A stretch of DNA of 64,000 nt. Source: Streptomyces sp. NRRL S-646 (GTDB lineage Bacteria; Actinomycetota; Actinomycetes; Streptomycetales; Streptomycetaceae). This document shows, piece after piece, positions 36,411-46,124 of the stretch. Each line of letters starts with the position of its first letter. The stretch's first letter is position 1. The notes under the pieces are model-generated. The model ran no database searches. It saw only the letters and a list, made by a program, of their open reading frames with translations, and was not told where the DNA came from. The position numbers were made by a program, and so were the translations under genes. Location of the stretch: NCBI RefSeq assembly GCF_000720765.1, contig NZ_JODC01000006.1:124001-188000 (forward strand). Reading direction: 5' to 3'.

Positions 36411-37226
36411 ATGCGCCAGTACTCCGCCGATCTGACCCCACCGTGGAAGAAGCCCAAGCCTGTCCCCGAGGTCCCGGCGGAGCCCGGTCTGGTGGTCGAG
36501 GAGCCCGGCACCGGTTTCTGCGGCGCGGTGATCCGCTGCGAGGCCGGCACGGTGACCCTGGAGGACCGCTTCGGCAAGCACCGGGTGTTCCCGCTGGAGC
36601 CGCGGGGGTTTCTGCTGGAGGGGCGGGTGGTGACGCTCGTACGACCGTCCGGCGCGGCTCCTGTACGGCCCACCCGTACGGCATCCGGTTCCGTCGCCGT
36701 CCCCGGCGCACGCGCGCGTGTGGCTCGCGCCGGGCGGATCTACGTCGAGGGACGGCACGACGCCGAGTTGGTCGAGAAGGTCTGGGGCGACGACCTGCGG
36801 ATCGAGGGCGTGGTCGTGGAGTACCTGGAAGGCGTGGACGACCTGCCGTCGATCGTGGCGGAGTTCGCGCCGGGGCCGGATGCGCGGCTGGGGGTGCTGG
36901 TGGACCACCTGGTGCCCGGTACGAAGGAGTGGCGGATCGCGGAGGCGGTGACGAGCGAGCACGCGCTGGTGGTGGGCCACCCCTACATCGACATCTGGGA
37001 GGCGGTGAAGCCGTCGTCCCTGGGGATCGCGGGGTGGCCGCGGGTGCCGCACGGGCAGGACTGGAAGACGGGGGTGTGCCGGGCACTGGGGTGGCCGTCG
37101 GAGAACACCGGGGCGGTGTGGCAGGCGATCCTGAAGCGGGTGGGGTCCTACAAGGACCTGGAGCCGGAGTTGTTGGGGCGGGTGGAGGAGCTGATCGACT
37201 TCGTCACGGGCGGCTGTGGGCCTTGA
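36411..37226 (+). CDS. DUF3097 family protein
   Basis: 271-residue actinobacteria-specific protein. The middle segment GRIYVEGRHDAELVEKVWG resembles a Toprim-type metal-binding strand, with later acidic LVDHLVPGTKEW and VGHPYIDIWEAVKP. ATG 36411 lacks an SD, and TATCGT seven bases upstream suggests leaderless expression. The Toprim-like look hints at nucleic-acid or nucleotide phosphoryl chemistry, but no function is established. Its 3' end overlaps the convergent Uma2 gene by 23 bases. Confidence 0.8.
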   Translation: MRQYSADLTPPWKKPKPVPEVPAEPGLVVEEPGTGFCGAVIRCEAGTVTLEDRFGKHRVFPLEPRGFLLEGRVVTLVRPSGAAPVRPTRTASGSVAVPGARARVARAGRIYVEGRHDAELVEKVWGDDLRIEGVVVEYLEGVDDLPSIVAEFAPGPDARLGVLVDHLVPGTKEWRIAEAVTSEHALVVGHPYIDIWEAVKPSSLGIAGWPRVPHGQDWKTGVCRALGWPSENTGAVWQAILKRVGSYKDLEPELLGRVEELIDFVTGGCGP

Positions 37227-37794
37227 CGCCTCGGTAAGTGCCGAACTCGGTGGTGTCGAGCTCGATGCCGAGCGATGACAGCGGCACTGGCACGCCGAAC
37301 TTGGTCACCCGCTGCAACTGATAGTCGGCTTCCTCGCCCGTGCCGGTCGGCTCCGTGAGCAACACACAGTGCCCCACGATCGGGTCGATGATCAGATAGA
37401 CGGGCACGCCGCCGGCTGCGTAGATCGACCGTTTGATCTCGTAATCGCGCTCGATACTGGTCTTGGACACGACCTCGACGACCATGCTGATGACCTTGGA
37501 CGGCATCAGCTGCCCCTCACGCGGTCCGACGCCCCTCTCCACCAGCACCAGGTCCGACAGAGGCTCACTGGTCTCCTGCAGGATGGCGACGGCCACCGTC
37601 TGAAGCCTCCGCCAATCCTGCCGCGGGAATTGATCGAGAACCGCTTCGACGATGTCGCTGTGCACCAGGTCCGGCGCCGCCATCATCACGATTTCCCCCC
37701 GGAGGAGCTCGGCCTTGTATCCCTCGGGAACCTCAAGGTTCTCGAAGAACTCCACGACATCGGTGGTCATCGGTCGGTCGTCCACAGCGGTCAT
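37204..37794 (-). CDS. Uma2-family (DUF820) endonuclease-fold protein
   Basis: 196 residues. The core PD-(D/E)xK-like layout of Uma2 is visible: AELLRGEIVMMAAPDLVHSD near the N-terminus, SDLVLVERG, then MVVEVVSKTSIERDYEIKR. Such genes are expanded in cyanobacteria and Streptomyces without a proven role. It overlaps DUF3097 convergently. The G+C of this gene is slightly lower than its neighbours', consistent with an accessory gene, though that impression is by eye. Confidence 0.85.
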   Translation of the reverse strand: MTAVDDRPMTTDVVEFFENLEVPEGYKAELLRGEIVMMAAPDLVHSDIVEAVLDQFPRQDWRRLQTVAVAILQETSEPLSDLVLVERGVGPREGQLMPSKVISMVVEVVSKTSIERDYEIKRSIYAAGGVPVYLIIDPIVGHCVLLTEPTGTGEEADYQLQRVTKFGVPVPLSSLGIELDTTEFGTYRGVKAHSRP

Positions 37795-37897
37795 CTCCGC
37801 AGCCCTCCGGTTTCCGCCACCGTAAGCAACGGCGGCAGCCTACGAACCAGGTTAGGTACCGAACTGACCTTCCGCACCGATTCACCCGCCCGAGTGA

Positions 37898-39130
37898 TCA
37901 ATCCACCAGGTCCCTGACCACCGCATCCGCCAGCAGCCGCCCCCGCAACGTCAGCACAGCCCGCCCCTCCTCATACGGACCGCGCTCCAGCAGCCCCTCC
38001 CCCAGCGCCCGCCGAGAAGCCGCCAGCCCCTCCTCCCGCAGCAGTTCCAGCGGCACCCCCTCCCGAAGCCGCAGCTCCAGCAGGATCCGCTCCACCCGGC
38101 GGTCCTCCTCCGACAGGAGCTCACGGCCCGCTCCCGGCGACCGCCCCTCCGCCAGTGCCGCCGCATACGCGCCGGGATGCTTCACGTTCCACCAGCGCAC
38201 CCCGCCCACATGCGAGTGCGCCCCGGGGCCCGCACCCCACCAGTCGGCGCCGCGCCAGTACAGCTCGTTGTGCAGGCAGCGACCCGCCTCCGAGGTCGCC
38301 CAGTTCGAGACCTCGTACCAGTCGAAGCCCGCCGCCGACATCACCTCGTCCGCGATCAGGTAGCGGTCCGCGTGGACGTCGTCGTCCGTCATCGGGACCT
38401 CGCCCCGGCGGATGCGACGCGCCAGCTGCGTGCCCTCCTCGACGATCAGGGCGTACGCCGACACATGGTCCGGCCCGGCGCCGAGCGCCGCTTCCAGCGA
38501 GGCCCGCCAGTCGTCGTCCGACTCGCCCGGTGTGCCGTAGATCAGGTCCAGGTTCACGTGCTCGAAGCCGGCCGCGCGGGCCTCCGCCACGCATGCTTCC
38601 GGGCGCCCCGGCGTGTGCGTACGGTCCAGCACGCGCAGCACGTGCTGCTTCGCGCTCTGCATGCCGAAGGAGACGCGGTTGAAGCCGCCCTCCCGGAGCG
38701 TCGCCAGGTACGCCGGGTCCACCGACTCCGGGTTCGCCTCCGTCGTCACCTCTGCGTCCGCCGCGAGGCCGAACTCGTCGCGGATCGCCCCCAGCATCCG
38801 TACGAGATCATCCGCTGCCAGCAGGGTCGGCGTACCGCCGCCCACGAAGACCGTGCGGACCGGGCGCGGGTCGTCGCCCAGCACCTTCCGCGCCAGGCGG
38901 ATCTCGTCGATCAGGGTGTCTGCGTAGTTGTCGCGGGAGGCGAGGACGCCGCCCGTGCCGCGCAGCTCGGTGGCCGTGTACGTGTTGAAGTCGCAGTAGC
39001 CGCAGCGGGTCGCGCAGTACGGGACGTGCAGGTAGAAGCCGAGGGGGCGGTCGGCGGAACCGGCGAGTGCGGAGGCGGGGAGGGCGCCGTCGGCGGGGAC
39101 CGGCTCGCCGTCGGGGAGTGCGGAAGGCAT
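37898..39130 (-). CDS. hemW: Radical SAM heme chaperone HemW
   Basis: 410-residue protein formerly annotated as oxygen-independent coproporphyrinogen III oxidase. The radical SAM cluster motif is LHVPYCATRCGYCDFNTY (CxxxCxxC), TVFVGGGTPTLL follows, and the C-terminal HemN_C part carries WWNVKHPGAYAAAL. HemW binds heme and delivers it to client proteins. ATG 39130 is preferred on resemblance to related proteins; ATG 39139 is an alternative three codons upstream. The start region is a 16-bp perfect palindrome. Confidence 0.92.
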   Translation of the reverse strand: MPSALPDGEPVPADGALPASALAGSADRPLGFYLHVPYCATRCGYCDFNTYTATELRGTGGVLASRDNYADTLIDEIRLARKVLGDDPRPVRTVFVGGGTPTLLAADDLVRMLGAIRDEFGLAADAEVTTEANPESVDPAYLATLREGGFNRVSFGMQSAKQHVLRVLDRTHTPGRPEACVAEARAAGFEHVNLDLIYGTPGESDDDWRASLEAALGAGPDHVSAYALIVEEGTQLARRIRRGEVPMTDDDVHADRYLIADEVMSAAGFDWYEVSNWATSEAGRCLHNELYWRGADWWGAGPGAHSHVGGVRWWNVKHPGAYAAALAEGRSPGAGRELLSEEDRRVERILLELRLREGVPLELLREEGLAASRRALGEGLLERGPYEEGRAVLTLRGRLLADAVVRDLVD

Positions 39131-39137
39131 GCCTTCC
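39122..39137. promoter_or_regulatory. Perfect 16-bp palindrome over hemW start
   Basis: GGAAGGCATGCCTTCC contains the ATG of hemW at its centre. As RNA it would hide the start codon in a stem; as DNA it could be an operator. No known regulator can be named. Confidence 0.4.
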
Positions 39138-39172
39138 ATTGTCCAGCACCCGTACGACTACCTTTACGGGTC

Positions 39173-41188
39173 TCACTCCGCCTGCAGCACCAGCAGCGCC
39201 AGGTCGTCCTCCGGCGGGCGCCCGCCGAACTCGTGCACCAGCCTGCGGATGCGTTCCGCGATCAGCTCGGCGCTCAGGCCCGCGCACCCGGCGAGCGCGG
39301 TCGCGAGGCCGTCGGCGTCGTCGAACATGTCGGAGCCGGAGCGGCGCTCCGTCACCCCGTCCGTCACGCACAGGAGGCTGTCGCCGGCGCGGAGCTCGAA
39401 GGTTTCGCTGGTGTACGTCTCGTCCTCGACGACGCCGAGGAGGGTCTGCGGGCGGGCGGCCGTACGGACGCTTCCGTCGGGGCAGAGGAGCAGCGGCAGG
39501 GGATGCCCTGCGGAGGCGAGGGTGCAGCGGATGCCGCCGTCGAAGGGGGTCAGCTCGCCGTAGAGGAGGGAGAGGAAGCGGGTCTGGGGGCCGTCGCCGG
39601 GGGCCGGAGGACGGACCAGAGCCCGGGCGGCGGCGTCCGCGGCCTCCGTCGCGTCGTCCAGGAGGAGGCGGTTGAGGCGGTCGAGGACGTCGGTGACGCG
39701 GTAGCCCTCGCGCGCGAGCAGCCGCAGCCAGGGGCGGGCCAGTCCGATGACGACGGCGGCCTCGGGGCCCTTGCCCTGGACGTCGCCGACGGCGAAGCAC
39801 CAGCGGCCGTCGCCGGCCGGGAAGAGGTCGTAGAAGTCGCCGCTGGGGCCGCCCTTGTCGCACGGCTCGTAGACGAGGGCGCTGCGTACGCCGGGGATCT
39901 CGGCGACGGCGGCGGGCAGCAGGCCGCGCTGCAGGACCTGGCTGATGGTGGCCTGGCGGGCGTACTGGCGGGCCGCGCCGATGGCGAGCGCCACCCGGCG
40001 GCTGAGGTCCTCGACGAGCCCGGTGACCTCGTCGGGGAAGCGCAGCAGCCCGGCGCGGCCGATGACGAGCGTCCCGAGCGGCCGGCCGCCCGCGATGAGA
40101 CGGTAGGCGAGCGCCGCGCCGTGCTCGTCGCGCACGTCGAGCGCCTCACCGGGCCAGGGGTACACGACCGGCCCGGACTTCCCCCACTCCCGGCTGCTGC
40201 CCCACTCACGGTTCCGCTCGAGCGGCGGGACCCCCATGGCCGGCGGGATGCTCATCGCCTCGGGCGGATGCGGCGGGTCCTTCTCCAGGGCCCGGCGCAG
40301 TTCCTCGATGCGGTTCTCGCTGCAGTGCCAGACGCGGGCCAGGCGGGGCCCGGCGCCGCCGGTACCGTCGGTCCAGCCCACGCGGCCCATGGCCTCGTCC
40401 TCCAGCCACACCGCGCACCAGTCGGCGAGCCGCGGCACGATCAGCTGTCCGGCGAGCGCGGCGACCAGGTTCTCGTCGAGCTGCCCGGCCAGCAGATCGG
40501 AGGCCTCGGCGAGGAAGGACAGGGCACCTCGGTGCAGCCAGTCCCGGTCGCGCTCGGCTCGCTGCGGGTCGGGCGCCAGTATCTCGGCGGCCCGCAGCCC
40601 GCGTTCCAGCGCCTGCCGGCCTGCGTGCGCCTCCGGTTCGGACGCGGCCGGGCCCCGCTCGGCGGGCAGTCGCGCCCACACCGTCTTGGTGCCCCTGCGG
40701 AAGGTGACGCCCCAGGACTCGGCGAGCGTGGCGACCAGGCGCAGTCCGCGGCCGTACTCCGGTGTCCCGTACGGCACTTCGGCCGTCTCGTAGGGCCCTT
40801 CGGCGTCCGAGTCGCGGGGCGCTCGGGAGGGGTGGTGGTCGGAGACCTCCACGACGAGCCCGCCGGGCGCCTCCTCCATACGGCACTCCACCTCGACCTC
40901 GGTGCCCGCGTGCACGACGGCGTTGGTGACGAGTTCGCTGACGACGAGTACGGCGTCGTCGGCGAGCCGGTCGGTGAGGTGTTCGGCGCCGGGGAGCCCG
41001 GCCTCGGCCCAGTCGGCGAGCGCGGTGCGTACGAGGGCGCGGGCGTAACCCGGCGCGAGGGGGCTGCCGGGCAGGGTCGCGTACGTCTGCGCACGCGGGT
41101 CCACCCTCCCGTGCGCGGTTGCGTGCAGGTGTGCAGGCGCATCGCAAGCGCAGGAAGCGGTCTCCCGTTGCGTCGGAATGGCCCCCAT
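39173..41188 (-). CDS. PP2C/SpoIIE phosphatase with anti-sigma kinase-like domain
   Basis: 671 residues. The N-terminal RsbW/HATPase_c_2-like part (VLVVSELVTNAVVHAGTEVE, then PYGTPEYGRGLRLVATLAES) is followed by a GAF-like sensory region (about residues 215-400) and a C-terminal PP2C/SpoIIE phosphatase (YEPCDKGGPSGDFYDLFP, FAVGDVQGKGPEAAVV, LLCVTDGVTERRSG, PEDDLALLVLQ). The combination of anti-sigma kinase and phosphatase resembles OsaC, which lies divergent to osaA-osaB in Streptomyces and helps return SigB to baseline after osmotic stress. The same divergent layout is present here. Orthology to OsaC is inferred, not proven. Confidence 0.85.
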   Translation of the reverse strand: MGAIPTQRETASCACDAPAHLHATAHGRVDPRAQTYATLPGSPLAPGYARALVRTALADWAEAGLPGAEHLTDRLADDAVLVVSELVTNAVVHAGTEVEVECRMEEAPGGLVVEVSDHHPSRAPRDSDAEGPYETAEVPYGTPEYGRGLRLVATLAESWGVTFRRGTKTVWARLPAERGPAASEPEAHAGRQALERGLRAAEILAPDPQRAERDRDWLHRGALSFLAEASDLLAGQLDENLVAALAGQLIVPRLADWCAVWLEDEAMGRVGWTDGTGGAGPRLARVWHCSENRIEELRRALEKDPPHPPEAMSIPPAMGVPPLERNREWGSSREWGKSGPVVYPWPGEALDVRDEHGAALAYRLIAGGRPLGTLVIGRAGLLRFPDEVTGLVEDLSRRVALAIGAARQYARQATISQVLQRGLLPAAVAEIPGVRSALVYEPCDKGGPSGDFYDLFPAGDGRWCFAVGDVQGKGPEAAVVIGLARPWLRLLAREGYRVTDVLDRLNRLLLDDATEAADAAARALVRPPAPGDGPQTRFLSLLYGELTPFDGGIRCTLASAGHPLPLLLCPDGSVRTAARPQTLLGVVEDETYTSETFELRAGDSLLCVTDGVTERRSGSDMFDDADGLATALAGCAGLSAELIAERIRRLVHEFGGRPPEDDLALLVLQAE

Positions 41189-41290
41189 GGACAGCTCCCC
41201 GAACGGTTCGGACGAATTCGCCTCAGTCGATGCCGACAGAGTGACAGACTGACCCCGCCCATAAGCGCCGAGTTACTGAAGTGGGCCGCC

Positions 41291-44200
41291 ATGAGTGAGA
41301 ACAGTGCTACGCGTGTGCTCGAAGACGGTCAAAAACCGGAACAACTCCGAGCATCGGAGCTGCGTCCGCTGCTCGCCGCGATGACCGCGGCCCGGGACGG
41401 CGACTTCACGAAAATTCCGGAGACCGGCCACGGGATGGTGGCCGAGCTGACGGCCGTCTTCAACCAGATCATGGACCGCAGCACGCATTTCAACGGGGAA
41501 GTGCAGCGCGTGAAGCGGGAGTTGGTACGGCACGGGCGGCTCGACGAACGGGTCACGGCGAGCCCCGGGCAGGGCGCCTGGACCTCCCGGGTCAACGATG
41601 TGAACCAGCTCCTCGACGCCCTGGTGGCCCCGGCGGCGAACGCGACGCGGGTGCTCGACGCGGTGGCCGGCGGCGATCTGACCCAGCGGGTCGACCTGCA
41701 CGACGGCAACCGGCAGCTGCGCGGTGATCTGCGTCGGCTGGGCCGGGCCGTGAACAAGATGGTCGACCAGTTGTCGCTGTTCACCGGCGAGGTGACCCGG
41801 GTCGCGCGCGAGGTGGGCACCGAGGGGCGGCTCGGCGGGCGGGCCAAGGTGACGGGCCTGTCCGGCAGTTGGCGGGACGTGACCGAGGCGGTCAACACGA
41901 TGGCGTCCCGGCTGACCGCCCAGGTGCGTGACATCGCCCTGGTGACGACGGCGGTGGCCCGCGGTGACCTGACCCGTACGGTCACGGTCGAGGCGACCGG
42001 TGAGCTGCTCGAACTGAAGCTGACCGTGAACACGATGGTCGACCAGCTGTCCGCCTTCGCCGACGAGGTGACCCGCGTGGCCCGCGAGGTCGGCACCGAG
42101 GGCCAGCTGGGCGGGCGCGCCCAGGTGCGGGGCGTCAGCGGGGTCTGGAAGGACCTGACCGACAACGTCAACTTCATGGCCTCGAACCTGACTTCGCAGG
42201 TCCGCAACATCGCCCAGGTGACGACCGCCGTCGCCAACGGCGACCTGAGTCAGAAGATCACGGTCGACGCGCAGGGCGAGATCCTGGAACTGAAGTCGAC
42301 CATCAACACCATGGTGGACCAGCTCTCCGCCTTCGCGGATGAAGTGACGAGGGTTGCCCGCGAGGTCGGCACCGAGGGAAACCTCGGCGGCCGCGCCCAG
42401 GTGCGGGGTGTCTCCGGCGTCTGGAAGGACCTCACGGACAACGTCAACTTCATGGCGGACAACCTCACTTCGCAGGTCCGCAACATCGCCCTCGTCTCGA
42501 CCGCAGTCGCCCAGGGCGACCTCGGCAAGAAGATCACGGTCGAGGCGAAGGGCGAGATCCTGGAGCTGAAGTCCACGATCAACACGATGGTCGACCAGCT
42601 GTCCGCCTTCGCCGACGAGGTCACCCGCGTGGCCCGCGAGGTCGGCACCGAGGGAAACCTCGGCGGCCAGGCGCAGGTGCGGGGCGTGAGTGGCGTCTGG
42701 AAGGACCTCACCGACAACGTCAACTTCATGGCACTGAACCTGACTTCGCAGGTGCGGAACATCGCCCAGGTGACGACCGCCGTCGCCAACGGAGACCTCT
42801 CCAAGAAGATCACCGTGGATGCGCGCGGCGAGATCCTGGAGCTGAAGGACACCGTCAACACGATGGTGGAGCAGCTGCGCGCCTTCGCCGACGAGGTGAC
42901 GAGGGTGGCCCGCGAGGTCGGCACCGACGGCCGGCTCGGCGGCCGCGCCCAGGTGCTGGGTGTGTCCGGTGTCTGGCGGGACCTCACCGACAACGTCAAC
43001 TACATGGCGGACAACCTGACTTCACAGGTGCGGAACATCGCCCAGGTGACGACCGCCGTCGCCAACGGAGACCTCTCCAAGAAGATCGACGTCGACGCAC
43101 GCGGCGAGATCCTGGAACTGAAGACCGCCATCAACACGATGGTCGACACGCTCTCCTCCTTCTCCTCCGAGGTCACCCGCGTGGCCCGCGAGGTCGGTTC
43201 CGAGGGTCAACTCGGCGGCCAGGCAAGGGTCGAGGGCGTGTACGGCACCTGGAAGCGCCTGACGACGAACGTGAACGAGCTGGCGTCGAACCTCACCACC
43301 CAGGTCCGCGCGATCGCCGAGGTCGCCTCCGCGGTGGCTCAGGGCGACATGTCCCGCTCCATCACGGTGGAGACCCAGGGCGAGGTCGCCGAGCTGAAGG
43401 ACAACATCAACCTGATGGTGGCCAACCTCCGCGAGACCACCCGCGCGAAGGACTGGCTGGAGTCCAACCTGGCCCGCCTCGCCGCGCTGATGCAGGGCCA
43501 CCGCGACCTGATGGAGGTCGCCGACCTGCTGCTGCGCGAGCTGACCCCACTGGTGAACGCCCAGTACGGCGCGTTCTTCCTGGCCGACCCGGACGAGGAG
43601 AGCGCCTCGCTGCGCACCGACGTGCCCACGAAGGGACTCGCGTTCATCGCCGGGTACGGCTCGGCCCAGGGCACGACCATCGAGACCGGCGGCCTCCCGG
43701 TGCACGGCCTGGTCCGGCAGGCGGCCCGCGAGAAGAAACGGATCCTCGTCGAGGAGGCCCCGCCGGACTACATCAAGATCAACAGCGGGCTCGGCGAGGC
43801 GGCCCCCACGAGCGTCGTCATCATCCCGATCCTCTTCGAGGACAAGCTCCTCGGCGTGATCGAGCTGGCCTCCTTCTCCCGCTTCTCCGACGTCCACCTC
43901 GCGTTCTTCGACCAGTTCGTGAACACCATCGCCGTCGCGATCAACACGATCATCGCCAACTCCCGTACGGAGTCCCTGCTCGGCGAGTCCCAGCGCCTGG
44001 CCATGCAGCTCCAGGAACGCTCGGACGAACTCCAGAAGCAGCAGGCCGAGTTGCAACGGTCGAACGCCGAACTGGAGGAGAAGGCAGCCCTACTGGCCAC
44101 CAGCTCCCAGTACAAGTCGGAGTTCCTGGCGAACATGTCGCACGAGCTGCGCACCCCGCTGAACTCCCTGCTGATCCTGGCGAGGCTCCTCTCCGACAAC

Positions 44201-45439
44201 CCGGACGGCCATCTCACCGACCAGGAAGTGCAGTTCGCGACCACGATCCACCGCTCCGGCTCGGACCTCCTCCAGCTGATCAACGACATCCTGGACCTGT
44301 CGAAGATCGAGGCCGGCCGTATGGACGTACGCCCGAAGAAGCTCCCGCTCATCAAGCTCCTCGACTACGTCCACGCCACCTTCCGCCCGCTCACCATCGA
44401 CCGCGGCCTCGCCTTCGAGGTGGCGGTCGGCGAGGACGTGCCGCGCGAGATGTACTCGGACGAGCAGCGGCTCCAGCAGATCCTGCGCAACCTGCTCTCC
44501 AACGCGATCAAGTTCACCGCGTCGGGCCGCGTGGAGCTGCGGGTGAACCGCATCAAGGACCCCGAGCGCCTCCACGTCCGCGACAGCGACCACGTGATCG
44601 CCTTCGCCGTCACCGACACCGGCATCGGCATCGCGCCCGAGAAACTCCCGGTGATCTTCGAGGCCTTCCAGCAGGCCGACGGCACCACCAACCGCAAGTA
44701 CGGCGGCACGGGCCTCGGCCTGTCCATCAGCCGGGAGATCGCAGGCCTGCTCGGCGGCCGTATCGTCGCCACCAGCGAGCCCGGCAAGGGGTCCACCTTC
44801 ACGCTGTACGTCCCCGTCGTCAGCCCCGGGCACCCGGCGACCGGACCGGCCCCCGAGGAGCATGCGCTGCCGCTGCCGGAGCAGCTGTCTGCCGAGCCGT
44901 ACACCGCCACGCACGACGTGGACGACTCCTGGCCGGCCCCCACCAAACTGGAGGCGTGGAAGGTGGGCCGGGCGGGCCAGGTGCTGCCCGGGCGGCGGGT
45001 GCTGATCGTCGACGACGACATCCGCAACGTCTTCGCCCTCACCCATGTCCTCGGCCGCGTCGGCATGCCGGTCCTGTACGCGGAGAACGGCCGCGAGGGC
45101 ATCGAGACGCTTGAGCGCAACCCGGACGTCGAACTCGTCCTGATGGACATCATGATGCCGGAGATGGACGGCTACGAGACCATCGCCGCCATCCGCCGCA
45201 CCCCCCGCTGGTCCGGACTGCCGATCGTCGCCCTGACCGCCAAGGCGATGCCCGGAGACCGCGAGAAGTCCATCGGCCGGGGCGCGAACGACTACGTACC
45301 CAAGCCGGTGGACGTCGACCAGCTGCTGACGGTCGTCTGCGCACTGCTGGATCCGGAGGGCCCGGACGAGACCACCGACACCACTGCCCCGCAGCCGGGC
45401 ACGACCGAGGAAGCGGCGGCAGGGCCGAATACCGAATGA
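41291..45439 (+). CDS. Soluble poly-HAMP hybrid histidine kinase
   Basis: 1382 residues with no membrane segment. After about 150 residues come six consecutive 92-residue HAMP repeats (residues 154-705), each starting near [19 protein letters not shown]. Then follow a GAF domain (about 720-880), a coiled coil, HisKA with phosphate-accepting His951 ([13 protein letters not shown]), HATPase_c ([30 protein letters not shown]), and a receiver domain with phospho-Asp1286 ([12 protein letters not shown]). The architecture matches OsaA-type osmoadaptation kinases and also the fungal group III (Nik1) kinases. A short RR gene follows 12 bases on. ATG 41291 has only a weak GAAGTGGG box. Confidence 0.93.
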   Translation: MSENSATRVLEDGQKPEQLRASELRPLLAAMTAARDGDFTKIPETGHGMVAELTAVFNQIMDRSTHFNGEVQRVKRELVRHGRLDERVTASPGQGAWTSRVNDVNQLLDALVAPAANATRVLDAVAGGDLTQRVDLHDGNRQLRGDLRRLGRAVNKMVDQLSLFTGEVTRVAREVGTEGRLGGRAKVTGLSGSWRDVTEAVNTMASRLTAQVRDIALVTTAVARGDLTRTVTVEATGELLELKLTVNTMVDQLSAFADEVTRVAREVGTEGQLGGRAQVRGVSGVWKDLTDNVNFMASNLTSQVRNIAQVTTAVANGDLSQKITVDAQGEILELKSTINTMVDQLSAFADEVTRVAREVGTEGNLGGRAQVRGVSGVWKDLTDNVNFMADNLTSQVRNIALVSTAVAQGDLGKKITVEAKGEILELKSTINTMVDQLSAFADEVTRVAREVGTEGNLGGQAQVRGVSGVWKDLTDNVNFMALNLTSQVRNIAQVTTAVANGDLSKKITVDARGEILELKDTVNTMVEQLRAFADEVTRVAREVGTDGRLGGRAQVLGVSGVWRDLTDNVNYMADNLTSQVRNIAQVTTAVANGDLSKKIDVDARGEILELKTAINTMVDTLSSFSSEVTRVAREVGSEGQLGGQARVEGVYGTWKRLTTNVNELASNLTTQVRAIAEVASAVAQGDMSRSITVETQGEVAELKDNINLMVANLRETTRAKDWLESNLARLAALMQGHRDLMEVADLLLRELTPLVNAQYGAFFLADPDEESASLRTDVPTKGLAFIAGYGSAQGTTIETGGLPVHGLVRQAAREKKRILVEEAPPDYIKINSGLGEAAPTSVVIIPILFEDKLLGVIELASFSRFSDVHLAFFDQFVNTIAVAINTIIANSRTESLLGESQRLAMQLQERSDELQKQQAELQRSNAELEEKAALLATSSQYKSEFLANMSHELRTPLNSLLILARLLSDNPDGHLTDQEVQFATTIHRSGSDLLQLINDILDLSKIEAGRMDVRPKKLPLIKLLDYVHATFRPLTIDRGLAFEVAVGEDVPREMYSDEQRLQQILRNLLSNAIKFTASGRVELRVNRIKDPERLHVRDSDHVIAFAVTDTGIGIAPEKLPVIFEAFQQADGTTNRKYGGTGLGLSISREIAGLLGGRIVATSEPGKGSTFTLYVPVVSPGHPATGPAPEEHALPLPEQLSAEPYTATHDVDDSWPAPTKLEAWKVGRAGQVLPGRRVLIVDDDIRNVFALTHVLGRVGMPVLYAENGREGIETLERNPDVELVLMDIMMPEMDGYETIAAIRRTPRWSGLPIVALTAKAMPGDREKSIGRGANDYVPKPVDVDQLLTVVCALLDPEGPDETTDTTAPQPGTTEEAAAGPNTE
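41750..43405 (+). repeat. Six in-frame tandem 276-bp HAMP-coding repeats
   Basis: Units begin at 41750, 42026, 42302, 42578, 42854 and 43130, each exactly 276 bases (92 codons). Nucleotide similarity between units 2-5 is very high over long stretches, so recombination could change copy number. Each unit encodes two HAMP-like segments. The last unit is the most diverged. Confidence 0.95.
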
Positions 45440-45451
45440 GGCACACTCACC

Positions 45452-46027
45452 ATGAGCGCTGAGGCAACGACCAACGAGCGCGCCAGCATCCTCCTCGTGG
45501 ACGACATGGAGGACAACCTGATAGCGCTGGAGGCCGTCCTGGGGTCCCTCAACGAGCCGCTGGTACGCGCACGTTCGGGCGAGGAGGCGATGAAGGCACT
45601 GCTGCGCCGGCACTTCGCCCTCGTCCTGCTCGACGTCCGCATGCCCGGCATGGACGGATTCGAGACGGCTGCCAACATCAAGCGGCTAGACCAGACCAAG
45701 GACGTCCCGATCATCTTCCTGACCGGCGCGGAGGACGACTCCGGCTATGCGTTCCGCGGCTACGCCACAGGAGCCGCGGACTATCTGACCAAGCCCTTCG
45801 ACCCCTGGGTCCTGCGCGCAAAGGTCACTGTCTTCCTCGACCTGCACAGAAAGAACCAGCAGCTGGAACGCCTGCTGGCACAGGAACAGTCGGACTACGG
45901 GGAGGTGGGCAGCAGGCTGGCGACCCTGGAGGCCGAACTGGACGGGGAGGAGCCCCCGGACCTGGCAGCACTGCGTGCACAGGTCCGAGAGCTACGTCAG
46001 CTTGTAGCCAGGGGGCGCGGCTTTTAG
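45452..46027 (+). CDS. Response regulator with C-terminal coiled coil
   Basis: 191 residues: a receiver domain (SILLVDDMEDNLIALEAVL, phospho-Asp in LLDVRMPGMDGFE, Thr in FLTGAEDD, Lys in LTKPFDPW) followed not by a DNA-binding domain but by a coiled coil (QQLERLLAQEQSDY ... AALRAQVRELRQLV). This is the OsaB pattern: a response regulator without helix-turn-helix, encoded right after a hybrid kinase. It starts 12 bases after the kinase stop and is presumably its phosphorelay partner, acting by protein-protein contact. The orthology is inferred. Confidence 0.9.
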   Translation: MSAEATTNERASILLVDDMEDNLIALEAVLGSLNEPLVRARSGEEAMKALLRRHFALVLLDVRMPGMDGFETAANIKRLDQTKDVPIIFLTGAEDDSGYAFRGYATGAADYLTKPFDPWVLRAKVTVFLDLHRKNQQLERLLAQEQSDYGEVGSRLATLEAELDGEEPPDLAALRAQVRELRQLVARGRGF

Positions 46028-46110
46028 TTTTCAGGGGCGCGGGGCTGTATCGATTTGCGGCTCCGCCGCGTGGGCGCGACAAGCCACGACGAACGTCCGG
46101 TCGCGAACGA
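46024..46110. repeat. Intergenic element with GCGGCTCCGCCGC hairpin
   Basis: The spacer between the convergent response regulator and acyl-CoA ligase contains AGGGGCGCGGGGCTG, then GCGGCTCCGCCGC hairpin, then GGGCGCGACAAGCCACGACG. I recall the same string, with variations, between many Streptomyces genes, so it is probably a second dispersed element. It likely terminates transcription in both directions. Only one copy is seen here. Confidence 0.5.
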
Positions 46111-46124
46111 TCCCCTTCCCCCCT

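Noticed and set aside
38177..41290. Upstream extension of the hybrid kinase reading frame
   Set aside because: The frame stays open by chance across hemW and the phosphatase gene; the protein resembles its family only from ATG 41291.
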